Origin: Pseudonocardia cypriaca
GTDB lineage: Bacteria; Actinomycetota; Actinomycetes; Mycobacteriales; Pseudonocardiaceae
Direction: 5' to 3'
Assembly: GCF_006717045.1 (NCBI RefSeq)
Contig: NZ_VFPH01000002.1
Location: forward strand, 186,001-250,000
DNA: 64,000 nt
The notes below the pieces were generated by a model. It saw only the letters and a program-made list of their open reading frames with translations, did not search any database and was not told the origin of the DNA. The position numbers were made by a program, and so were the translations under genes. Shown in pieces: positions 51,101 through 63,100 of this stretch (its first letter is position 1; each line of letters opens with the position of its first letter).

Positions 51101-54100
51101 ACCGCCTCCACGACCTGCTGGAACGGCAGGTCCGCGTTCTCGAGCGCGGCCAGCCCCGTCTCCCGCACGCGCTCGAGGAGCTGCGCGAACGAGGGCGCGC
51201 CGGTGAGGTCGGTGCGAACGACGACCGTGTTGACGAAGAAGCCGACCAGCTCGTCGAGGGCCGCGTCGCCGCGGCCGGAGGTCGGGCTGCCGATCGGGAT
51301 GTCGGTGCCGGCGCCCATCCGGGACAGCAGCATCGCGAGCGTGGCGTGCAGGGCGAGGAACACGCTCGACGACGACGCCCGGGCCCGTTCCCGCAGGCGG
51401 TCGACGAGGTCGGCGTCGAGCTGGACGGAGACGGTCCCGCCACCGGTCGCACCGGTCGCGACGGTGGGCAGCGCCAGCTCCTGGGGCACTCCCGCGAGCT
51501 GCCGGACCCAGAAGTCGCGCTGCCTGCTGTACCGGCTGTCCGGGTCGTCCGGCGATCCGAGGAACTCCCGGTGCCACAGCGCGTAGTCGGCGTACTGGAC
51601 GGGCAGCTCGCCGAAATCGGGCGCTGAGCCGGTTCGGCGGGCGCAGTAGGCGGCGTCGAGGTCGGCGAGCAGCGGGCGGTCCGACCACTCGTCGACTGCG
51701 ATGTGGTGCAGCACGAGCACCAGCACCGTGTCGCCGGTGTCGGTCTCGCGGATCAGCGTGGCGCGCACCGGGATCTGCGACGACAGCGCGAACGGCCGGG
51801 CGATCGCGGCGGCCACGATCGCCTCGGTGTCGCCGCTGATGGCGTCCCGGACCTCGACCTCCGGCACCGCGTCGTCGAGGATGCGCTGCTCGGGGCCGGG
51901 CAGCACCAAGGTGCGCAGGACCTCGTGACGGCCGACCACGTCCGTCAACGCCGCGTTGAACGCCTCGGCGTCGACCGCGCCGCGCACGCGCAGCAGCAGC
52001 GGGTAGTTGTAGGCCACCGACTCCGGGGCGAGCTCGTGCAGCAGCCACAGCCGTTCCTGGGCGGGCGACAACGGCAGCCGCTCCGGCCGCTGCTTTCGTG
52101 CCACCTGCGTCGGCGCCGGCGCCGACCCGCCGACCACCCCCGCCAGCCGTTCCGGCGTGGGGTGGTCGAACAGCTGCCGCAGCGAGACGTCGGCGCCCAG
52201 CTCCTCGCGGATGCGGCCGATCACGCGGGTCGCCAGCAGCGAGTGTCCGCCGTGCTCGAAGAAGTCGTCCTCGACGCCGAAGGGACCTCCGAGGGCGTCC
52301 GCGAAGATGGCGACCAGCGCGCGTTCGGTGTCGGTCGCGGCCTCGCGGCTGTTCATCGAGACGGTGCGCGGCGCGGGCAGCGCGGCCGTGTCGAGCTTGC
52401 CGTTGACGGTCAGCGGCAGCTCGTCGACCACCGCGTACGCGCTCGGCACCAGGTAGGCCGGCATCCGGTCGCGCAGGTGCCGCCGCACCTCCTCGATCAG
52501 CCGATCTTGATCCGCGGCAGGCTCCGCCGGGATCAGGTAGGCGACCAACCGCTTGCCACCGGCGCCGTCGGTGTTGTCGCCGGCGGCGGCGACCACTGCG
52601 CTCCGGCGCACGCCGGGTGCCGCGGTCACGTTCGCCTCGATCTCACCGAGCTCGACCCGGTAGCCGCGGATCTTCACCTGGTCGTCCGTGCGGCCGAGGA
52701 AGTCGATGTTGCCGTCGGGCCGGACCCGCACCAGGTCACCGGTGCGGTACAACCGCGTGCCGGAGCCGGTCGGGTCGGCGACGAAGCGCTCCGCGGTGAG
52801 CGCGGGCCGGTTCAGGTAGCCGCGCGCCATCCCGACGCCCGCGATGTACAGCTCCCCCGCCATCCCGGCGGGCACCGGGCGCAGCCACTCGTCGAGCACG
52901 AGGGCACGGGTGTTCCAGATCGGGGTGCCCACCGTGGCGGTGCGGCTGTCCGCGGTGCCCCCACCAAGGGTGTTGATCGTGTACTCGGTCGGGCCGTACA
53001 GGTTGTAGCCGAGCACGCCGTCCGCGTCGCGGAGCGTGGCCCAGAGGCTCTCCGGGACCGCCTCCCCGCCGAGGAGCACCAGCGCGGGCCGGTGCCCGTC
53101 CAGCAGGCCGACCTCGACCAGGTGCTGGGCGTAGGTCGGGGTCACGTTGACCACGTCGATCAGGTGGCGATCGCAGTACTCCACCAGGGCGCGCGCGTCC
53201 CGCCGCAGGTCCTCGTCGCAGACGTGCACGTGGTGGCCCTCCACGAGCCACAGCAGCTCCTCCCACGACATGTCGAAGGAGAACGACACGGTGTGCGCGA
53301 TCCGCAGCCCCCGCCCGGCGGCGGCGACGGTGGGTCCGAAGATCGCCTCCCGGTGGTTGAGCAGCATGTTCGTCAGCCCGCGGTACGGGGTGACGACGCC
53401 CTTCGGGCGCCCGGTCGAGCCGGAGGTGTAGATGACGTACGCCGGGTGGTCCAGCCGTCCGGGGGTGCCCGGCGCGAAACCGACCCGTGAGTGGATACGA
53501 GTGCTTGAGCCCTCGTCTCCACTCACGACCTCGGGGGAGTCCACACGGATCGTCGGCACGCCCCACCCGGCCAGGCGCGGCGCCACCGCCGTCGTGGTGA
53601 GCAGCAGCGCCGGTTCGGCGTCGTCGACGATGGTCCGCAGGCGCTCGTCCGGGTGGTCGAGCTCGAGCGGCAGGTAGGCCGCGCCCGCGCGGAGCACCGC
53701 GAACAGCGCCGTCACCATCTCGATCGACCGGGGCAGCGCGAGCCCGACGATCGTCTCCGGCCCGGCGCCGCGGGCGATCAGGACCCGGGCCATCCGGGAG
53801 ACCGCGCCGTCCAGTTCCCGGTAGGTGAGCGTGGTGGAGCCGAAGGTCAACGCGGGAGCGTCCGGCGTCGCGAGCGCCTGCCGCGTGAGCAGCTCGGCGA
53901 TCGTGACGTCCTCGAACGGGTGCGCGCGGGCGGCGTCGGCCGCCTCCAGCTCCGCCACCTCGGCCGGGGTCAGCACCGGCAGCGCGGCGACGGGGCCGCC
54001 GATGTCGTCGGCCAGGCGGTGCAGCAGGTGCTCCAGCCGCGCGAGCAGCGCAGCGGCCTCCGCCTCGCCCACGACGTCCGGCCGGTACTCGAGCTTCACC

Positions 54101-57100
54101 CACAGCCGCTTGCCGGGCATCACGACCCAGGTCAACGGGTAGTGCGTGGCATCGACGCTGCGCACCCCGACGATGCCGTTGCGGGTCTCGAGATCGGAGA
54201 AGGTCTCGTCGTCGAGGAAGTTCTGCAGGACGTACAGGCTGTCGAAGAGGGGACCCCGGCCCGCCGCACGCTGGATGTCGCCGAGCCCGAGGTACTCGTG
54301 CGGCATCGCGTCGAGGCGGTGCGCCTGCGCCTGCCGCATCGTCTGCTCAACCGTGCCCGCCCGGTCCAGGCGGATACGGGCGGGCACGGTGTTGAGGAAG
54401 ACACCGACGACGTCGTCGATGTCGTCGAGGTCGCTGGGCCGGCCGGCCACGGTGGTGCCGAAGACGACGTCGTTGCTGCCGGCTGCGTGCCCCAGCACCA
54501 CGGCCAGCGCCGTGCTGATCAGGGCGTTCATCGTCACGCCCGCGGCACGCACCTGCTCGGTGAGCCGGGCGGTGACGTCCTCGGGGATCTCGGCCGAGAT
54601 CCGTTGCGCCAGCACCGGCTCGGTGCCCACCGCCTGCGGGTACAGCAGGGTCGGCGCGGCGAGATCGGCGAACGCCGACCGCCAGAACCCGGTGGACTTC
54701 CCGACGTGCTGGCGCCGCAGCCAGTCGAGGTAGTCGACGAAGCTCCCCCGCGGCGGCCGGGGCGGCTCCCCGCGGTAGGCGTCGAAGAGCTGGGTCAGCA
54801 CCAGCTCGCGCGACCAGCCGTCCCACAGCAGGAGGTGGTAGGTGAAGAGGAGGTGGTCGCCCCCTTCGGGGCGGTGGATCACCGTCATCCGCGCCAGCGG
54901 GGGTTCCCGCAGATCGAAGGGGGCGGCGCGGTCGGCGTCGGTGATCTCGGCGATCCGGCGCTCCACGGCGGCCGGGTCGAGGTGCGACAGGTCGACCTCG
55001 GTCATCCGGCACCGCAGCCCGCCGCCGACGAAGGCCACGGCGCGCCCGTCACCGATCGCGGTGAAGCCCAGCCGCGTCGCGGTGTTGGCGGCCAGCACCT
55101 GCTCGAAGGCGGCGGCCAGCCGGTCGGCGTCGAGCCTGCGGTCGAAGTCGAACCCGTTCTGCGCGAGGTAGACATCGGCATCGGCGGCCAGCTCGGACTG
55201 GAACCAGATGCCCTCCTGCAGCGGGGACAGCGGCCACACGTCCTCGACCGCTGCCGTCGTCGATGCCGTCACGGCGTCGAGCTCGGATGCGGTGAGGTCG
55301 GGGTGGTGCACGTCCGCGGGGCTCAGGCGACCGTCGCCGGCCCCCGACTCCGCGAGCTCCCGCAGCGCTCCGGCGAAGGCGTCCCGCAGGGAGCCGAGCT
55401 CACCGTCGCCGAGCCATCCGTCGGCGTAGGTCAGCACCACCTGCAGTTCCGGCCCGGTCGGGGTGTCCTCGCAGTAGGCGTTGACCTCCAGCAGGTACGG
55501 GGTGCCCATGTCCGGCGCGGGTCCCACGCGCAGGGCGGAGGACTCCGGAGCCGACTGCCACGCCTCCGAGCCCGGCGCTCCGAAACGCCCGAGGTAGTTG
55601 AACAGCACCTGCGGCTGCCCCAGGCGGGCCAGTGCGGCTGCGGTGCGGGCGTTGCAGTAGCGCAGCAGGCCGAAACCGCAGCCGCCGTCGGGCGCGACGC
55701 GCAGCCGGTCGCGCACCTCGCCGACGCGGGCGTGCAGATCGCCGGTCGCCACCGGTAGCCGGACCGGGGCGATCGAGGTGAACCACCCGACGGTGCGCGA
55801 GAGGTCGGCTATGTGGGATGGGTCGCGGGACAGGTCCTCGCGCCCGTGCCGTTCCAGGTCGATCGTGAGGTCCCCGTCGGCGAGGCCGCGCGCCTCCCGC
55901 CAGCGGGACACGGCGACGCGCAGGCCCGTCACCAGCGTCTCGGTGACGTCGGCCCGCGCCGCGGCGGGCACCGTGGTCAACAGCGGCAACGTCTCGTCCG
56001 CGGTCAGCCGGAACCGGTGCTCCCGGGTGTCGCCGACCGTGCGGCCCACCACGACCTGGGCCGGGTCGAGCTCCGCGCCCGGTGCGAGCACCTCGCTCCA
56101 GTGCGTGAACTCGGCGAGCCTGCCGTCCTGCGCGGAGGCCTCGTTGAGCAGCCGGGCGTAGGTCCGCAGCGACGTCGCGACCGGTTCGAGCGGGACGCCC
56201 TCCCACGCCGCCCGCACGTCGTCGAGCAGGATCCGCCACGAGACGCCGTCCACCGCGAGGTGGTGCACCACCAGCAGGAGGCGGCCCGGTTCGCCGCCGC
56301 GGTCGAAGAACACCGCGCTGACCAGCCGGCCCTCGTCGGGACGCAACCGGTCGGCCGCCGCGTCGGACTCGACGGCCAGCAGCTCGGCGAAGGCGGCCTC
56401 GTCGGTCCCGCGGGCGTCGACGACGGTGAACACCTCGTCGAGCGCGGGCAGCTCCCGCACGGTCTCCAGGGCCCAGAGCATCGGCGCCGGCCGGGACAGG
56501 CGCAGCCGCAGCGCGTCGTGCCGCTGCAGGAGCGCGGTGACGACCGCACGGACCCGCTCCGCCGTCGCCCCCGCGGGCGTGAGCAGCAGCTCGGACTGGT
56601 TGAAGCGATCGATGCTGCCTCCGAGCTCGGCGAGCCGGTGCACGATCGGCGTCAGCATCACCGAGCCGATCGCGTCCGGGTCCTCCTCGGGGACGGCGGG
56701 TGCCGCGGGGGCCGCCAACGCGGCGAGCGCCTCGGGGGTCCGGTGGGTGAACACCTCGCGCGGGGTGACGCGCAGCCCGAGCCGCTTCATCCGGTTCACC
56801 AGCTGCAGCGCGATTATGCTGTCGCCGCCGAGGGTGAAGAAGTCGGCGTCGACGCCGGGCGTCTCGACGCCGAGGATCTCGCCGAACAGCGCGGCGAGCG
56901 CCCCGGCCGAGACGCCTGCGGGTGCCGCAGGCGGGGTGACCGGGCGCGGCTCGGCGATCGCGGGCAGGGCGTCGCGGTCGAGCTTCCCGTTGATCGTGAG
57001 CGGCAGGCTCTCGACCACGGCGAACACCGCCGGAACCATGTGCCCGGGCAGCACGGTCGCCGCGTGCCGGCGAACCACATCGAGATCGACCTCAGCGCGC

Positions 57101-60100
57101 GCGACGAGGTGCGCGACCAGCCGCGGCCGCCCCTGGGCGTCGCGCTGCACGCTCACCGCGGCGCCGTCGATCTCGTCGAGCTGGAGCAGCGCGGCCTCGA
57201 CCTCGCCGGGTTCGATGCGGTACCCGCGCAGCTTCAGCTGGTGGTCCGAGCGGCCGAGGTACACCAGCTCCCCGGTCTCGGTCCACCGGGCGAGATCGCC
57301 GCTGCGGTAGAGCCGCTCCCCTCCGGGGCCGGCGACGAACCGCGAGGCGGTGAGGCCCGCGCGGTCGAGGTAGCCGCGCGCCAACTGGGCTCCGGCGACG
57401 TAGATCTCGCCGGTGACCCCGACCGGCACCGGCTGCAGGTACCGGTCGAGGACGTGCACCGACAGCCCGGCGAGCGGCGTGCCGATCACGCTGTCGGCGC
57501 GCGCCGCGTCGCCGCGGGTGAGGGCCCGGACCGTGACGTGCACGCAGGTCTCGGTGATCCCGTACATGTTCACGAGCGCGATGTCGTCGTGCCGCGCGAA
57601 CCACGGCTCCAGCCTGCGCAGGTCGAGCGCCTCGCCGCCGAAGACGACGTAGCGCAGCGCGAGCGGCGCCGTGCTGTCCCGGTCGGCGGCGATCAGCGAG
57701 TAGAACGCCGACGGCGTCTGGTTGAGCACGGTGACGGCCTCGTCGGACAGCAGCGCGCGGAACCGCTCCGGATCCCTCGCCACGTCGTGGTCGACGACCA
57801 CCAGCCGCCCTCCGTGCAGCAGCGCTCCCCAGATCTCCCACACCGAGAAGTCGAAGGCGTAGGAGTGGAACAGCGTCCACACGTCGTCATGGCCGAAGTC
57901 GAAGTCGGCGGCCGCGCCGGCGAACAGCGCGGTCACGCTCCGGTGCGGTACGGCGACGCCCTTGGGCAGTCCGGTGGAGCCGGAGGTGTAGATGACGTAG
58001 GCGTCGGAGGCGGCGTCCCCGGCGACCCGCACCGGGCCGGCTGCCGGCCCCGCCTCGTCGAGCCGCAGCACGGCCGGGCCGTCCGCTGGCAGCACGTGCG
58101 CCGTCTCGGGCACCGCCAGTACGCATTCCGGGGCTGAGTCGTCGAGGATGTAGGAGATGCGGGCCGTCGGGGAGCCCGGGTCGATCGGCACGTAGCAGCC
58201 GCCCGCCTTGAGCACCCCGACGATCGCGACGATCAGGTCGACCGAGCGCGGCAGCACGATCGCCACCCGCGACCCGAGCCGCACCCCCTGCGCTGCGAGC
58301 CGACCCGCCAGCGCGTCCGACCGCGCGTCCAGCTCGGCGTAGGTCAGCTCGGTGCGCCGGTCGCGCACGGCCACCGCGTCCGGACGTTCGCGCGCGACCT
58401 GCCGGAACCGGTCGGCCAACGTGCGGTCGTCGGCGTCGGACACCGACGGACCCGTGACCGTCGGGGCTGTGACCATCGGGGCGGGGGCCACGCGGAGCCC
58501 GGCGACCGTGATCGCGGGGTCGTCGGCGAACTGTTCGAGGAACAGCGCCATCGCCTCGACGAGCCGCCGGGCGAACGCCACCTCGACGAGCCCGGTGTCA
58601 TAGGTGATCTTGAGGCGCAGCCGTTCGTCCGGGTGCACCACGAGGGCCACCGGGTAGTGGGCGGCGTCGGTCCCGTCGATCCACTCCGCCGTCGGGAGCC
58701 CGTCGGCCGGCGCCTGCGGGTCGGAGACCGCGAAGTTCTCGACCACGACGATCGTGTCGAAGAGCTCGCCGACGCCGGCGATCCGGGCCAGCTCCACGAG
58801 CCCCAGGTGCTGGTGGTCGAGCACGGCCAGCTGCTGGTCCTGCAGCCGCGCGAGGACGGCGTCGAGGGGTTCGTGCGCCGCCCACTCCATCGGCACGGGC
58901 ACGGTGTTGATCATCGGGCCGACGATCTCCTCGATGCCGGCCGTGTTGCCCGCCCGGCCCGACACCGTGGAACCGAAGACCACGCGCTCCCGGCCGAGGG
59001 TGCGGCCCAGCAGCAGGCCCCACGCCCCGTGCACGGCGGTGGACAGGGTCACCCCGGCCGCCCGGGCGCGCTCGGTGAGCCGCGCCGTCACCGCGGGCGA
59101 GAGCTCCCGCTCCACGCCGGCGTGCGACCCGACCTCGGCTCCCTGCGGGACGTCGACCAGCTTCGTCGGGCCGTCGACCCCGGAGAGCGCCTCGGCCCAG
59201 ACGGCCCGGGACGCGTCGGTGTCCCGGCCGGCGAGCTGCGCGACGTGGTCGGCGAAGGTGACGGCGGGCGCGGGCAGGTCGGCCCGGCCGGTCCGCACGA
59301 GCTGCCGGTAGGCGGCCATGACGTCGTCGAACATCAGCGGGTACGACCAGCCGTCGGCCAGGATGTGGTGCATGGTCTGCATCAGCCGGTGCCGGTCGTC
59401 GGCGAGGGTCACCAGCGTGTAGCGCAGCAGGGGTGGCGCGGTGAGGTCGAAGACGGTGCGGAACCGCTCGGCCGCCAGGTCGGCGAAGTCCTCGGGACGA
59501 TCGCGGAGATCGACCACCGACCAGTCGAGGGACACCTCGCCTGCGATCACCTGCACGACCCGGCCGTCGGCGAGCTCCCGGAAGCCCGCGCGCAGCACGG
59601 GGTGCCGGTCGACCATGGCCTCCACCGCCCGCCGCAGCAGGTCCGGGTCGACCGCGCCGCGCAGTTCGAGGACGTGCTGGATCACGTAGGGGTCGCGGTC
59701 TGCCAGATCCGACAAGACGGCCTGCGCCGAGTGGAAGTACATCCCCTGTTGCAGCGGCAGCAGCGGCAGGACGTCCGCGGGGCCGCCGGGGATCGTCGCC
59801 TCCAGCTCGGCGACGTCGTCCATCGTCATGCCGACCAGCGGGAAGTCGGACGGCGTGTGCCCGGCCAGCTCGGCGCTGCTGGCGATCGCCCGGAGCGCCT
59901 CCTCCCACAGTCGTGCCAGCTGCTCGATCTCGGCGCGCGACATGATGCCCGTCGGCCAGGTGAGCATCGCCGAGAACTCGGGGCCGGCCGTGGTGTCGTG
60001 CGCGATCGCGTTCACCGACAGCGCGCGTACCTCGGAGCTGGGGTCGACGCCTTCGCCGAGCGCGTCGTAGTCGGCGACCGGTTCCCAGTCCGCCTCCGTG

Positions 60101-63100
60101 CCGGCGCCGAAGCGGCCCAGGTAGTTGAAGAGGATCTGCGGCTCGACGTCGGGCAGGTCGACGCTCGTGTCGAGGTCGTTCAGCACGCCGTAGCCGATGC
60201 CGCGGGCTGGCACCCGCAGCTGCTCCTTCACGGCCTTGACGGCGCGGGCCAGACCCGGCCCGGCCGCGGCGACCTCGGCCCAGCCCGACACGCCGGGGTC
60301 GAGGCGCACCGGGTGGAGGGAGGTGAACCACCCCACGGTCCGCGAGAGGTCCAGCGGCGTGCCGGTCTCGAACGGTTCCGGCTCGCGGCCGTGCCCCTCG
60401 AGGCTGAGCAGCACCGCAGAGGATTCGGCCTGCCCGCGGGTGCGGCGCCAGTGCGCCACCGCGAGCGCGAAGCCGCTGAGCAGGACGTCGTTGACGCCAC
60501 CGAAGATCGCGGCGGGCACCGTCGACAGCAGCGGGCCGGTCACGTCGGCGGGCAGGCGCAGGGTCACGGTGTCGGTGGTCGCGGCGACGTCGACCGACGG
60601 GTCGAGCGTTCGGGAACCGAGATCGGGGTCCGGTGTGGTCACGATGTCGCGCCAGTACTCGACCTCGCCGCGGAAGGCGCCGCGGTCGGCTGCCGACCGC
60701 ACCTGTTGCGCCCAGGTGCGGAAGGACGTGGCGACCTCGTCGAGCTCGGGCGCCCGTCCGGCCCGCACCGCCGACCAGGCGTGGGCGAGGTCGGCGGTGA
60801 GGATGCGCCAGGACACGCCGTCGATCACGAGGTGGTGCACGACGAGCAGCAGGCAGCCGGAGCCGGACTCGTCCCGGAACCAGTGCGCGCGGACCATCGT
60901 CCCGCCGCGCGCGTCCAGAGCGGCGGCCGCGGCGCGGGTGGCGGCCGCCATCTCCTCCGGGCTCGGACGGCCGGTGCGCTCGGTGACCGCCAGGAGGCGG
61001 GCGACGTCCGTGGTGCCGGCTTCCGGTACCGACAGGTGCCAGGGGCCGGCCCCGTCGACGCGGGCCCGCAGCAGGTCGTGCCGCTCGAGGATCGCGCCGA
61101 GCACCGTCTCCAGCTCGGCACGGGTCATGCCGGCCGGGGTGCGGACCACCATGGACTGGTAGAAGTTCTCCAGCGGCATCCGTTCGAACGCCGCGAGGAT
61201 CGGGGTGTTCGGCACGGCGCCGACGCCCACGTCCCGCGCCGCCCGCGGCCGGGCGCTCTCGACCGACAGTCCGGCCGCCATCGCCTGCACCGTCCGCTTG
61301 CGGAAGACGTCGCGCGGGGCGAGCTCGAGACCTGCTTTTCGGGCCCGCCCGCACAGCGTGATCGAGGAGATGCTGTCGCCGCCGAGGGTGAAGAAGTCGT
61401 CGTCGACGCCGATCTCGTCCACGCCCAGTCCGACGACCGACGCGACGATCTCGACGAGCACCCGCTCGGCCTCGGAGCCGGGTGCCCGGCCGCCACGGCG
61501 CGCCACCGGACGCGGCTCGGGCAGCGACGCGGTGTCGAGCTTGCCGTTGACGGTCAGCGGCAGGTCGTCGACCACGCCGTACAGCGCCGGGACCATGTAG
61601 TCCGGCAGCACCCTCGCCAGCGCCGCCTGCAGCGACGGCGGCAGCTCGGCCCGGTCCACCCCGGCGTCGGGCACCACATAGGCGGCCAGCCTCTTGATCT
61701 CACCGTCGGAACGGGCGATCACCGCCACGCGTCGCACCCCGGGCTGCCCGGCGAGCACCGACTCGATCTCGCCGAGCTCCACGCGGTAACCGCGGATCTT
61801 CACCTGGTCGTCGGTGCGGCCGAGGAAGTCCAGGTTGCCGTCGGGGCGGCGCCGCACCAGGTCGCCGGTGCGGTACATCCGCCCGCCGGGCGTCCACGGG
61901 TCGGCGACGAACCGCTCGGCGGTGAGCGCAGGCCGGTCCAGGTAGCCGCGCGCCAAGCCGGAACCGGCGATGTAGAGCTCGCCGACCACGCCGACGTCCA
62001 CGGGCCGCAGCCAGCCGTCGAGCACGTGGGCGCGGGTGTTGAAGATCGGGTGCCCGACCGTGGACGTCGCGCTCTCCCCGGTGCCCGCGCCGAGGGTGTT
62101 GATCGTGTACTCGGTGGGACCGTAGAGGTTGTAGCCGAGGGTGCCGCTCTCGCGCAGCGCGGTCCACAGGCTGTCCGGCACCGCCTCGCCGCCCAGCAGC
62201 ATCAACGCGAGGGGGTGCCTCGTGACGAGCCCTTCCTCGATGAGGACCTGGGCGTAGGACGGCGTCACGTTCACGACGTCGATCCCGTGGCGCTCGCAGT
62301 AGGCGACGAGCGCGCGGGCGTCGCGGCGCAGTTCCTCGTCGCAGACGTGGACCTCGTGCCCCTCGACGAGCCAGAGCAGCTCCTCCCAGGACATGTCGAA
62401 GGAGAACGACACCGTGTGCGCGATCCGCAGCCGGCGGCCCCCTGCCGCGGCGACCGTCGGGTCGAAGATCTCCGCGCGGTGGTTGAGCTGCATGTTGGTC
62501 AGCCCGCGGTACGGCGTCACGACGCCCTTGGGGCGTCCGGTTGAGCCCGAGGTGTAGATGACGTACGCGGGGTGGTCGAGGCGACCGGGCCGGTCCGGCG
62601 CGAAGGCGCCGAGGTCGTCGGCGCTCGGGGCCGCCGCCGGGTAGGCGCCGAGGTCGAGGGTGTCGAGGTCGGTGACCGGGGCGGCCGTACCGGCGAACCG
62701 CGACGAGACCGCAGAGGTGGAGAGCAGCAGCATCGGCCGCGCGTCGGCGATCATGCCCGCCAGCCGCTCGTCGGGGTACTCCAGGTCGAGCGGCAGGTAG
62801 GCCGCGCCGGTGCGCAGCACCGCGAACAGCGCCACGACCATGTCGATGGACCGCGGGAGGGCGAGGCCCACGATGCGTTCGGGCGCGGCACCGGCGGCGA
62901 GCAGGTGGTGCGCCAGCCGGTTGACGCGCGTGTCGAGCTCGTCGTAGGTGAGCCGGGTGTCGCCGAACACCAGCGCGGTCTCGCCCGGCACGGCGGCGGC
63001 CCGCTCGGCGAGGAGGTCGGCGATGGTGGCCGACCCGATCGGCTGCACCGCCTTCTCCCACTCGGCCCGCAGCGCGGCGTCGTCCGACGGGGTCTGCAGA

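Noticed and set aside
48418..62544. Very long plus-strand open frames (1069 and 1303 codons) opposite the NRPS
   Set aside because: They lie antisense to clear NRPS motifs, have arginine/histidine-rich low-complexity translations and match no family; they arise from high third-position GC.
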